Shown: one piece after another, positions 33,546 to 41,836 of the stretch | How positions within the stretch are numbered: position 1 is the stretch's first letter | Layout of the letters: each line of letters opens with the position of its first letter | DNA from: Bacteroidota bacterium | GTDB lineage: Bacteria > Bacteroidota > Rhodothermia > Rhodothermales > UBA10348 | Assembly: GCA_022571255.1 (NCBI GenBank) | Contig: JACZYD010000007.1 | Span: 1 to 44,330, forward strand | Reading direction: 5' to 3' | Length of the DNA: 44,330 bases | The notes under the pieces: generated by a model | What the model saw: only the letters and a program-made list of their open reading frames with translations | What the model was told of the DNA's origin: nothing | Databases searched by the model: none | Program-made: the position numbers and the translations under genes

Positions 33546-36071
33546 TTACACCTCGCTGCGCAGAACTTCGAGAGGCTGCCGCTCATAGACTCCTCGCGAA
33601 TTAACGAATCCCACGACAATGGTGAGAGTGAGCTCCGCCAGAACAAGGTATAGCAGGTACTGGACAGGAAGCACAAAGTCGACTTCAAATACAAAATTGG
33701 CGAGTCCCCAGCCGGCACCAATCGCGAGAACCAGGCCGGTCGAGGCGGCCAGCAACCCGAGTGTACTGTACTCTACCAGCATAATGCGCAGAATCTGGGA
33801 CCGCGAAGCCCCCAATGTTTTTAGCAGAACGCTTTCTTCCATGCGCTGAAAACGACTGATGAATACGGCTGCGGAGAGCACCAGCAATCCCGCAATAATA
33901 CTGAACAAGGCCATAAACTGGATTACAAATGCAATTCGCCTGAAAATCGCATCAAAAACATTCATTACAAGAGATATGTCAATCGAAGAAACATTGGGAA
34001 AATGTTGGACAACGCTGCTCTGAACTTCCGCCGCAATCTTCTCGGAGGACGCGCGTGTCAGGACCACGTTGAACTGCGGGGCTTCTTCGAGGACGCCACT
34101 CGGAAATACAAAAAAGAAATTGGCCTGCATGCGCTGCCAGTCGACCGTTCGAATCCCGGATATTTCTGTTCTGACCGCGATGCCCTGCACGTTGAACTCT
34201 ACCGAATCACCGACAGCAAGGTCCAGTGTTTCGGCAACATCGCTTTCGACGGTAATCGGAATAAGACCCTCGTGGTTCGTCGACACTGCCTCGACGATTA
34301 CGCCCTCAATCAGCTCTTCGGAATCGGTGAGCCCGTGCCGGTACGTCGAGCGATATTCTCTGGAGTGAGCCCAAGTAAGTCTCCGCGTCGAGTCCGCACG
34401 CATGGATTCAATCGTCTCGCCGTTCAAAGCCGTAATGCGCATGGATACGATCGGAACACTGTCGATTAGCGGCATGTCATACTCAGCAAGTGTTCGGGAA
34501 ATCCCGTCAACCTGATCCGGCTGAATATCAAAAAACACGAGATTGGGCCTGTCCCCGTCTGTGACGAGTGAAATCTGTTTCAGCAATGATTGCTGCGCAA
34601 GCAACATGGTAGCAATCAAAAACGTGCCCAAGCCGAGAGCAAGGGTCATGATCAGCGTCTGATTGTTCGGCCGGTACAGATTTGCAATGCCCTGGCGCCA
34701 GACATACGGAAAATTCCGAGGCGTATGCCGCCTCAATAATATGATCATAGAGCGCGCTACGATCCATAACACACCAAAAACGACAAATAACCCCAAGGCA
34801 TAAAATACTCCAACCACGGGCTGAGGCGCCTGAATTACGGCAAACAGAATAATTCCGAGCGCGATTATTCCATTGATGAGCCACCAGAATAGAGACCTCG
34901 GCCGGTGCGTATCCGTTTCCAGTTCGCTTCGAAATGCAATGAGCGGGGAAACGTCCTTGACGGACAGCAGCGGCAGCAGGGCAAACAGAATGGTGACACC
35001 CATCCCGATGCCGGCACCCAACCAGATGGCGCTCCACGAAACGGAAAACGCGACGTCAACCGGAAGAAAGTCACCGAGAACGATCGGGATCAGCGCCTGA
35101 ATTCCAAAACCCAGAGCCGATCCAATCGTGACTCCGACCAGCCCCATGCCGATGGCCTGAAATAAGTATATGTGGAACGTCGACCAGGCCTTTGCTCCAA
35201 AACACCTCAAAATGGCAACCGTTTGGATTCGTTGTCGGATATACACATGGATCGAACTGGCCACCCCGAGGCTCCCGAGTATCAGCGCCATGAATCCAAC
35301 CAGACTGAGGAAACGATAGAGGTTGGAGAGCGAACGATCCCATCCCTCCTTTTCCTCTTTTACGGTATCGGTTCTCACGTTATGTGCCCGTAACAGCGGT
35401 TTTAATTCGTCGACTATGGCGTCTGCGTCCCGGCCATCCCGGAAACGGAAATAAACCTCATACTCAGCGCGGGAACCCCGTTGAAGTAACGATTTATCCA
35501 GTTCTGCCAAGGGCACATAAATGCGGGGGCTGAACAACATCACAGCTGCGGTCTCGCGCGGGGTCTGAATCAACCTGCCGGCAACCCGGTACATGACCGT
35601 GCCGATTCTGACTGAATCTCCGACGCTGACATTGAACTGATGCATCAGCGTACCGTCCACCAGAGCGTTGCGACCCGTAATGTATGACCTGCCCGCTTCA
35701 GGAGGGTCCGTCTCAATCTCTCCGTAATACGGAAAACCAGGCTCATGCCCACGGATGGTTGAGAGCCGGACATCTCCGGTAGCCGGGAAATAGGCCATCG
35801 ACGCAAACGACGTCCGCCTGCTCTGCTCGCCACCAAGCGAATCGATCACGGCCTCAATTACATCCGAGAACGGTGTCCGGCCTTCGAAGCTCAAATCTGC
35901 GCCCAGCAATGTTTCAGCCTGTGCATCGATGGCCTGCCTGAGGTTATCTCCGAACGAATTTATGGAAACCAGCGCAGCGACGCCCACAATCATCGACGAA
36001 ATATAGAGCAGCATTCTGCGCCGACTTCCCCGGCTGTCTCGCCACGCGAATCGAAGAGTCCAAGTATTCAC
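33546..36071 (-). CDS. ABC transporter permease, FtsX/YbbP type
   Basis: Large permease of 841 residues with two FtsX-type cores. One helix near residues 22-42 anchors a periplasmic domain (about 45-255); three or four helices follow near 260-380, then a pair near 390-440 and one near 475-495; a second periplasmic domain (about 500-710) and three C-terminal helices (about 715-830) end the protein. This layout is that of E. coli YbbP, the partner of the YbbA ATPase in a MacB-type (type VII) ABC system. The periplasmic domains suggest mechanical transmission or export of a lipid-like compound; the substrate is unknown. The start is GTG at 36071, four bases after the ybbA stop, so the pair is certainly co-expressed. 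Confidence 0.88.
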   Translation of the reverse strand: MNTWTLRFAWRDSRGSRRRMLLYISSMIVGVAALVSINSFGDNLRQAIDAQAETLLGADLSFEGRTPFSDVIEAVIDSLGGEQSRRTSFASMAYFPATGDVRLSTIRGHEPGFPYYGEIETDPPEAGRSYITGRNALVDGTLMHQFNVSVGDSVRIGTVMYRVAGRLIQTPRETAAVMLFSPRIYVPLAELDKSLLQRGSRAEYEVYFRFRDGRDADAIVDELKPLLRAHNVRTDTVKEEKEGWDRSLSNLYRFLSLVGFMALILGSLGVASSIHVYIRQRIQTVAILRCFGAKAWSTFHIYLFQAIGMGLVGVTIGSALGFGIQALIPIVLGDFLPVDVAFSVSWSAIWLGAGIGMGVTILFALLPLLSVKDVSPLIAFRSELETDTHRPRSLFWWLINGIIALGIILFAVIQAPQPVVGVFYALGLFVVFGVLWIVARSMIILLRRHTPRNFPYVWRQGIANLYRPNNQTLIMTLALGLGTFLIATMLLAQQSLLKQISLVTDGDRPNLVFFDIQPDQVDGISRTLAEYDMPLIDSVPIVSMRITALNGETIESMRADSTRRLTWAHSREYRSTYRHGLTDSEELIEGVIVEAVSTNHEGLIPITVESDVAETLDLAVGDSVEFNVQGIAVRTEISGIRTVDWQRMQANFFFVFPSGVLEEAPQFNVVLTRASSEKIAAEVQSSVVQHFPNVSSIDISLVMNVFDAIFRRIAFVIQFMALFSIIAGLLVLSAAVFISRFQRMEESVLLKTLGASRSQILRIMLVEYSTLGLLAASTGLVLAIGAGWGLANFVFEVDFVLPVQYLLYLVLAELTLTIVVGFVNSRGVYERQPLEVLRSEV

Positions 36072-36075
36072 TGTC

Positions 36076-36786
36076 TTACGCCGATTGGGAAACGTGGCTT
36101 GCTGCCTGCTGCAATTCGTCCAGCTCGATGGCCCCGCGCCGTAATTTCAGGATACGATTTGCCCGCCGGGCAAGACTTGGATTGTGCGTGACGATAACCA
36201 GCGCAGTACCCGCCGTCGCGTTGAGCTTGAAAAGCAGATCCTCAATCGAAGATCCGGTATCGGCATCCAGATTTCCCGTCGGCTCGTCCGCAAACAGAAT
36301 GTCCGGCCGGTTGATAAAAGCCCGGGCAATGCCCACGCGCTGCTGTTCGCCTCCGGACAGCTGCGCCGGATAGTGGTGTGTCCGGTCTGCAAGCCCGACC
36401 GATGCCAGCATCTCGCGCGCTTCATCTCCCACATGACTGCGTCCGCGCAATTCGGCAGGTACCATTACATTTTCCAGAGCCGTAAGGGTTGGAATCAGCC
36501 TGAATGTCTGAAAAATGAATCCGACGTGTTCGCTGCGTACGGCCGCGCGTTCATCCTCAGAGAGAGAATCGATAGCGTATCCACAGAGCATAACGGACCC
36601 TGAAGTAGGATTATCGAGACCAGCGCTCAAGCCGAGCAACGTCGTCTTTCCACTTCCTGACGGACCCACAATGGCACATGTGTCCCCAGCTGACAGATCA
36701 AATGACACGTTGTCCAGTACGGTAATTGTTCGATCACCACTTGGAAACGTTTTGGTCAAATTTTTGACCGACAGAACTGAGCTCAT
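36076..36786 (-). CDS. ABC transporter ATP-binding protein, YbbA/LolD type
   Basis: ATPase partner of the downstream YbbP-like permease. The 236 residues have Walker A GPSGSGKTT (41-49), the Q-loop in FIFQTFRLIPTLTALENV, the ABC signature LSGGEQQR (143-150), Walker B ILFADEPTGNLD (163-174) and the switch His in VIVTHNPSLARRA. FQTFRL and LTALENV are usual in the LolD/MacB/YbbA branch. The divergent neighbour is a TesA-like esterase, reproducing the tesA/ybbA-ybbP arrangement of E. coli and supporting a shared lipid-related role. ATG start at 36786; the 74-base divergent gap should carry promoters for both sides. Confidence 0.92.
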   Translation of the reverse strand: MSSVLSVKNLTKTFPSGDRTITVLDNVSFDLSAGDTCAIVGPSGSGKTTLLGLSAGLDNPTSGSVMLCGYAIDSLSEDERAAVRSEHVGFIFQTFRLIPTLTALENVMVPAELRGRSHVGDEAREMLASVGLADRTHHYPAQLSGGEQQRVGIARAFINRPDILFADEPTGNLDADTGSSIEDLLFKLNATAGTALVIVTHNPSLARRANRILKLRRGAIELDELQQAASHVSQSA

Positions 36787-36860
36787 ATAATATAGATCAG
36801 GAAACCTGGCAAGATCGGACCTGTACGTTTCCGGCTTGCAGTAGATTCACACATTTATCG

Positions 36861-37652
36861 ATGCCACCATTGATCTTGAAATCAAACCTGCTATACCCAT
36901 TGCTTCTCTCAGGGGTCCTGCTTCTGAGCGGATGCGTGGAAAACTCTCGAAGTAAAAAAGGAAATACCAATACCGAAAAATTGGATGTGACACGGGAGAA
37001 GACCAATACGGACAGAACCGGAACAAGCAGCGCGGATATCGCGACACCTGGATCCGCCCGGGAAGAAGCGACGCTGTATCACATTCTGTTTTTTGGAGAC
37101 AGTATTACGGCCGGATATGGAATTGATCCTGAAAACGCTTTTCCTGCTCTGATTCAGTCTCGCATCCATGATCTGGGGCTGCCGTTCCGTGTAACAGATG
37201 GTGGTTTAAGCGGTGACACCTCGGCCGGCGGCGTCTCAAGAATATCGTGGCTGCTCAGGCAGCGGGTCGATATTCTGGTCATTGAACTTGGTGGAAATGA
37301 TGGATTGCGGGGTATTGCGACCAACGTGACACGCGAAAACCTCTCACGCATTATCGTGAGGACTCGCGAGATGTACCCCGATGTGCAGATTATTCTGGCC
37401 GGAATGCAGGTCCCTCCCAACCTGGGGCACGAATACACTTCTGCTTTTCGTGAGCTCTTTCGCGAATTGTCAGAAGAACACGACACGGCGCTGATCCCCT
37501 TTATACTCGAGGGAGTCGGAGGCCATCCGGAATTGAACCAGCCCGATCAGATTCACCCCACAGCTGCGGGCCACACGATTGTTGCTGACAACGTCTGGAA
37601 GGTGCTGGCACCGATACTGATGAATTTCAGTGCCGTCGGCGCCGAATCATAA
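36861..37652 (+). CDS. tesA: TesA-like SGNH esterase, predicted lipoprotein
   Basis: SGNH/GDSL hydrolase, 263 residues, related to E. coli TesA (thioesterase I/lysophospholipase L1). Block I is FFGDSITAGYG with nucleophile S81, block II GLSGDTSAGG, block III GGNDGLR (144-150), and block V PDQIHPTAAGH with D229 and H232. The N-terminus has a lipoprotein signal: a hydrophobic run followed by LLSGC, where C25 would be lipidated, then a 45-residue Thr/Ser/Lys-rich linker. So it should be anchored in a membrane, unlike soluble periplasmic E. coli TesA. A TACGTTTC element at 36824-36831 could be its -7 box (seven of eight). Convergent with pntB, overlapping by six bases. Confidence 0.88.
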   Translation: MPPLILKSNLLYPLLLSGVLLLSGCVENSRSKKGNTNTEKLDVTREKTNTDRTGTSSADIATPGSAREEATLYHILFFGDSITAGYGIDPENAFPALIQSRIHDLGLPFRVTDGGLSGDTSAGGVSRISWLLRQRVDILVIELGGNDGLRGIATNVTRENLSRIIVRTREMYPDVQIILAGMQVPPNLGHEYTSAFRELFRELSEEHDTALIPFILEGVGGHPELNQPDQIHPTAAGHTIVADNVWKVLAPILMNFSAVGAES

Positions 37653-39089
37653 AAGTTTTATTTCGGCCACGATCGCTGTGATCGACTCCTTTGCATCTCC
37701 GAATAACATGCGATTATTGCCATTGAAAAACAGCTCGTTCTGAATACCGGCATATCCCGGTCGCATGCTCCGTTTAAGAACAATAGAAGTTGCAGCCTGA
37801 TCAACATTCAGAATCGGCATGCCGTATATCGGACTTGTTTTGTCATGCCGCGCTGCCGGGTTTACCACGTCGTTGGCACCGATAACCAGGGCTACATCAC
37901 ACGACTCAAATTCTCCGTTGATTTCGTCCATCTCGAAAAGTTTATCGTAAGAAACGTTTGCCTCGGCGAGAAGCACGTTCATGTGACCGGGCATGCGGCC
38001 CGCAACCGGGTGGACAGCAAATTTGACTTCAATGCCTCGTTTGTCCAGCTCGTCAGCCAGTTCACGAACAGCGTGCTGGGCCTGTGCCACGGCCATCCCG
38101 TAACCCGGCACGATGATTACCTTCTGCGCGTAAGAGAGCAGAATTGCCGTATCGTCCGGACTCGTGGACTGTACCGACTTGCCCTCAAAACTTTGAACCG
38201 GTCCGGCTTCGCTGTCGTCTGAATCACCTCCAAATCCACCCAGTAAGACATTCAACAACGATCGGTTCATCGCAACACACATAATATTGGTCAGTATCAG
38301 ACCCGACGCACCAACGAGGGCTCCACTCACAATGAGCGCAGTATTGTTGAGCACGAAACCGGTTGCAGCCGCAGCGAGACCGGAATACGAGTTCAACAGC
38401 GCGACGACGACCGGCATGTCGGCACCCCCGATCGGGATAACCAGTAGAATACCGAGTATAAACGCCGTGATACCGACGAGAATGGCTCCCTGAACCACCG
38501 GATCGGCTGCAGCGGGAAATCCTCCGGCTCCCCAGACCATATAGCCGGCTCCAAATATGGCGCCAGAAAACATCAACACGGTAAATAAACGCATGCCCGG
38601 GAACGAGATGGGGTTACCACTGATTTTTCCGGAGAGTTTTCCGAAAGCCACAAAACTGCCCGTAAACGTAATCATTCCAATCAGCAAGCTGACGGCGATC
38701 GTCACCGCCGATGTGACATCGAACGCGGGCTCACCGGTCGCAGCCCCCGCCAGAGTCATTATTTTAGCGATTTCGGCTCCGGCGACGCCAAATGAGGCAA
38801 TTCCTCCAAAACCGTTGAACGCAGCCACCAGTTCGGGCATTCCTGTCATCTGAACCCGCTTCGCCAGAATTGCACCAATTCCCGATCCAATCACGATTCC
38901 GGCTATCATTTCAGCCGGAGTCAGGAGTTCGCCCTGAAACAACGTAGCGGCGACGGCCACGAACATTCCAACAGCCGCGAGGCGATTCCCGTCGCGTGCG
39001 GTGCCCGGCGATTGAAGCTTCTTCAGACCCGTAATAAAAAGAATGGCCGCAATGAGATAGGCAATATCAATAAGGTCCGTTAAACTCAT
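37647..39089 (-). CDS. pntB: NAD(P) transhydrogenase subunit beta
   Basis: Membrane subunit of the proton-translocating transhydrogenase, which uses the proton gradient to reduce NADP+ with NADH. The 480 residues have eight or nine hydrophobic helices up to about residue 275, then a soluble NADP(H)-binding domain III with VIIVPGYGMAVAQAQHAVRELAD, FAVHPVAGRMPGHMNVLLAEANVSYD, VALVIGANDVVNPAA and SIVLKRSMRPGYAGIQNELFF, all standard. ATG start at 39089, 133 bases after pntAB; that gap is largely filled by an octamer repeat. Last gene of the pntAA-pntAB-pntB operon. Confidence 0.95.
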   Translation of the reverse strand: MSLTDLIDIAYLIAAILFITGLKKLQSPGTARDGNRLAAVGMFVAVAATLFQGELLTPAEMIAGIVIGSGIGAILAKRVQMTGMPELVAAFNGFGGIASFGVAGAEIAKIMTLAGAATGEPAFDVTSAVTIAVSLLIGMITFTGSFVAFGKLSGKISGNPISFPGMRLFTVLMFSGAIFGAGYMVWGAGGFPAAADPVVQGAILVGITAFILGILLVIPIGGADMPVVVALLNSYSGLAAAATGFVLNNTALIVSGALVGASGLILTNIMCVAMNRSLLNVLLGGFGGDSDDSEAGPVQSFEGKSVQSTSPDDTAILLSYAQKVIIVPGYGMAVAQAQHAVRELADELDKRGIEVKFAVHPVAGRMPGHMNVLLAEANVSYDKLFEMDEINGEFESCDVALVIGANDVVNPAARHDKTSPIYGMPILNVDQAATSIVLKRSMRPGYAGIQNELFFNGNNRMLFGDAKESITAIVAEIKLL

Positions 39090-39128
39090 CTCGTTCTAAA
39101 ACTCCGCTTTATTCAGTTTCACGTGCAG

Positions 39129-39216
39129 GTGGGCATGCGGGCAGGTGGGCAGGTGGGCAGGTGTGCATGCGGGCAGGTGGGCATGCGGGCAGGTGGGCAG
39201 GTGTGCATGCGGGCAT
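39129..39216. repeat. 8-bp tandem repeat array in the pnt operon
   Basis: Eleven contiguous octamers of the pattern G(T/C)G(G/T)GCA(T/G) fill 39129-39216 between pntAB and pntB. The main variants are GTGGGCAT, GCGGGCAG, GTGGGCAG and GTGTGCAT, arranged in partly repeating blocks. The unit is not a multiple of three and the array is not coding. GCATGC palindromes recur at unit boundaries. It lies within the presumed operon transcript, just before pntB. Confidence 0.9.
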
Positions 39217-39222
39217 GTCCCT

Positions 39223-39504
39223 TCAGACCTTATCCTTTTTCTTGAACATCTCCAGCATCCGGTCGGTGACCATGAATCCGCCTACCACGTTGATGGTGGC
39301 AAAAATGAGTGCGGCAAAACCGATCCATTTTGCCCACATTCCGCCTACCATTCCGGCAAGTACCAGGGCGCCCACCATCGTAATTCCACTGATGGCGTTC
39401 GAACCCGACATGAGAGGCGTGTGCATGGTTGCAGGAACCTTGCTGATGACTTCCCTCCCTACAAAAGCAGCAAGAACAAACACGATAATATTCTCGAGAA
39501 GCAT
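39223..39504 (-). CDS. pntAB: NAD(P) transhydrogenase alpha subunit, membrane part
   Basis: The 93 residues correspond to the C-terminal membrane segment (domain IIa) of E. coli PntA, encoded here as a separate gene as in Rhodospirillum and many other bacteria. It has a helix IIVFVLAAFVGREVI, the conserved loop KVPATMHTPLMSGSNAISGI, and two or three further helices ending in NVVGGFMVTDRMLEMF and a Lys-rich tail. It follows pntAA by 27 bases. With PntB it forms the proton channel. Confidence 0.94.
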   Translation of the reverse strand: MLLENIIVFVLAAFVGREVISKVPATMHTPLMSGSNAISGITMVGALVLAGMVGGMWAKWIGFAALIFATINVVGGFMVTDRMLEMFKKKDKV

Positions 39505-39531
39505 TTTTCTGGTGTTGGTTTTCTTTAAGAG

Positions 39532-40662
39532 TCAGGCGAGAAGCGATTTGATACGTTCGTGCACCACATTTCCATCGTGCGATACACAGGCGCCCGTACA
39601 CACCTCGTCTTCAAAATTGATGTGAAAGCCGTCTTCGTCGGTGAATTCTTCAAGGACGGCGAGAAGAGTCTTTGCATAGAGCTGACTGGCATGGACTGCC
39701 ATATGTGCCGGCAAGTTGGTATCGCCAATAATAGTCACACCATGGACAATCGTTGTTTCGCCAGGGACGGTCAACGCGCAGTTGCCGCCGTTCAGCGCCG
39801 CCAGGTCCACGATAACGCTTCCCGGGCTCATTGCCTTCACGGCCTTCTCTGTAATCAGTTCCGGGGCAGGGCGCCCGGGAATGAGCGCTGTCGTCACAAC
39901 CACGTCTGATTTTCCAATGAACGGAACCAGTAATTCGGTCTGTCTGCGGGCCTTTTCCTCCATCAGCGCTTTCGCATAACCACCCTCATCCTCCATATCG
40001 GCCACTTCGAGTTCGAGTTCGACAAACGTCGCACCCAGACTCCGCACTTCTTCACCTACGGCATCCCTGATGTCATAGGCAGACACCCTCGCGCCAAGAC
40101 GCCGCGCCGTGGCAATGGCCTGCAATCCTGCAACTCCGGCGCCCAGAACCAGCACATTGGCCGGACGCACGGTTCCGGCAGCAGTCGTCAGAAGCGGAAA
40201 AAATTTCGGAAGGGTTGTGGCGGCCTCCAATACCGCACGATATCCTGCTATGGAACTCAGCGCGGAAAGCGCATCCATTTTCTGGGCCCTTGAAATCCGC
40301 GGAACAAGTTCCATCGAAAATGCAGTCACTCCTTGAGCAGCAAAAAGTGTGGCAATTCCCGGATTATCCAGAGGCCTTAAAAATCCGATAAAGACGCTGC
40401 CTCGCCTGAGTCGAGAAATCTCCTCGTCACTCGGCGGTTGGACCTTGAGAACAATATCCGCATCAAATGCCTCTTCGAGAGAGACACATCGAGCACCGAC
40501 ATCTTCATATTCCAAGTCTGAAATAAAGGCCGATTCACCGGCTCCCCTTTCGACAAGTACCGTAGCGCCACTTTTTGTCAGGCGGGAGACTGTTTCCGGT
40601 ACCAAGGCAACAAGACGTTCGGCAGCAAGCCGCTCCCTGGGTACACCAATCGTATAGGCCAT
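39532..40662 (-). CDS. pntAA: NAD(P) transhydrogenase alpha subunit, NAD-binding part
   Basis: Soluble NAD(H)-binding domain I of the transhydrogenase, 376 residues, related to alanine dehydrogenase. Visible: PRERLAAERLVALVPETVSRL at the N-terminus, the NAD fold VLVLGAGVAGLQAIATARRLGARVSAYDIR near 170-200, EDEGGYAKAL (the mobile-loop region), LIPGRPAPELI and VDLAALNGGNCALT. The C-terminal membrane helices are absent, consistent with the split gene. ATG start at 40662, with a sigma-70-like promoter just upstream. It may share transhydrogenase regulation with the biosynthetic genes around it, but nothing shows this directly. Confidence 0.94.
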   Translation of the reverse strand: MAYTIGVPRERLAAERLVALVPETVSRLTKSGATVLVERGAGESAFISDLEYEDVGARCVSLEEAFDADIVLKVQPPSDEEISRLRRGSVFIGFLRPLDNPGIATLFAAQGVTAFSMELVPRISRAQKMDALSALSSIAGYRAVLEAATTLPKFFPLLTTAAGTVRPANVLVLGAGVAGLQAIATARRLGARVSAYDIRDAVGEEVRSLGATFVELELEVADMEDEGGYAKALMEEKARRQTELLVPFIGKSDVVVTTALIPGRPAPELITEKAVKAMSPGSVIVDLAALNGGNCALTVPGETTIVHGVTIIGDTNLPAHMAVHASQLYAKTLLAVLEEFTDEDGFHINFEDEVCTGACVSHDGNVVHERIKSLLA

Positions 40663-40696
40663 ACTTTTTGCTGCTATGTCAGGATTTGTCGTCGCC

Positions 40697-40725
40697 TATA
40701 TACGCAGCCCGACCGAAGGGCGCAA
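40697..40725 (-). promoter_or_regulatory. Promoter of the pnt operon
   Basis: On the minus strand TTGCGC (40720-40725) and TATATA (40697-40702) are separated by exactly 17 bases. The spacer contains a small inverted repeat, GCCC/GGGC (40707-40710 and 40718-40721). The predicted start site is about 28 bases before the pntAA ATG. This resembles a classic sigma-70 promoter more than the TAnnTTTG type. Confidence 0.45.
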
Positions 40726-40762
40726 CGAAGAGATGTCCACATTCTCGATTCACATGGAAAAA

Positions 40763-41836
40763 TCATCCGTTTGCGTTTTCAAACTCGTCCATGAAAGAGA
40801 CGAGCACCGCAACGGAAGAAGGATCGCACGCATTGTATATCGATGCACGAATTCCGCCCACGCTACGATGACCCTTCAGGGCTGCCAGACCGGCATCCAT
40901 GGCCTCTTTGATGAAATCTGCTTCGAGCTCCTCAGACGGAAGCCGGAAGGTGACATTCATTAAAGATCGAGAGTCTGTGGTGGCGGTTCCCCGGTAGAAA
41001 TCATTGCGATCAATTCGCTCGTAGAGTACAGCAGCCTTCTCAACGTTGCGCGTCTCCATCGCCTCAAGACCGCCCAGTCCATGGAGCCACCTCAACACTT
41101 TTTCGACCAGATACACGGCAAAGACCGGTGGCGTGTTGAACAGTTTTGACACATGTGTTCCGTAGTCCAGCATGGAGGGCAACTCTTTTTTTCGCGTTTC
41201 CAGAAACGAATTATTGACCAGCACGACGGTCACTCCCGCCGGGCCAAGATTTTTCTGTGCACCGGCATAAATGAGGCCGTGCCCGCTTGTGTTTGTCGGC
41301 CGGCAGAGAAAATCGCTGGATGCGTCGCATACAAGGGCGACGTCGGTAGGCGGCCGAAAATGATACTGCGTTCCAAATATGGTATTGTTCGACGTGTAGT
41401 GCAGATACACGGCATCATCCGTGATTTTCCATTCTTCTGCTTCAGGGATTTCCGAATATCCCGCTTCGGCGGACGTCGCTGCGATATGAACGCGCCCGAC
41501 GGCGCCCGCTTCGGCTATCGCTTTTTTGGACCACGCACCCGTATCAACGTAGTCAGCCACGTTATCCGGCCCGAGAAAATTCAATGGGACTTGATAAAAC
41601 TGCATGGAGGCTCCGCCCTGGAGAAACAACACGTTCCAGTCGTCTCCGAGGCCCAGAAGACCTTTCAAAAGTTGAGTGGCACTGTCCGCGATCTCGGTGT
41701 ATTGCCGTGATCGGTGACTGATTTCGATGACCGACGCACCCGCATCTTTGTAGGAGAGCATTTCATCTCTTGCTTCTTCAAGTACTTCGAGAGGCAAGAC
41801 ACCAGGTCCAGCAGAGAAATTGTGTATCCTGTTCAT
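40763..41836 (-). CDS. serC: Phosphoserine aminotransferase
   Basis: PLP enzyme of serine synthesis, converting 3-phosphohydroxypyruvate and glutamate to phosphoserine. The 357 residues open with the typical NFSAGPGVLPLEVLEEA, then IEISHRS, FLQGGASMQFYQVPLNF (phosphate-binding loop), YTSNNTIFGTQY, DASSDFLCRP and GAQKNLGPAG with the PLP lysine K195. Length is normal. Its ATG at 41834-41836 shares one base with the serA stop (TAATG), so the two are translationally linked. The order DUF1015-serA-serC is one I know from Bacteroidetes. Confidence 0.95.
   Translation of the reverse strand: MNRIHNFSAGPGVLPLEVLEEARDEMLSYKDAGASVIEISHRSRQYTEIADSATQLLKGLLGLGDDWNVLFLQGGASMQFYQVPLNFLGPDNVADYVDTGAWSKKAIAEAGAVGRVHIAATSAEAGYSEIPEAEEWKITDDAVYLHYTSNNTIFGTQYHFRPPTDVALVCDASSDFLCRPTNTSGHGLIYAGAQKNLGPAGVTVVLVNNSFLETRKKELPSMLDYGTHVSKLFNTPPVFAVYLVEKVLRWLHGLGGLEAMETRNVEKAAVLYERIDRNDFYRGTATTDSRSLMNVTFRLPSEELEADFIKEAMDAGLAALKGHRSVGGIRASIYNACDPSSVAVLVSFMDEFENANG

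Noticed and set aside
39145-39528. Open frame on the plus strand beginning with a Gly/Trp/Ala/His-rich repeat
   Set aside because: The start is just the translated 8-bp repeat array, and the rest is antisense to pntAB, which is a clear gene.
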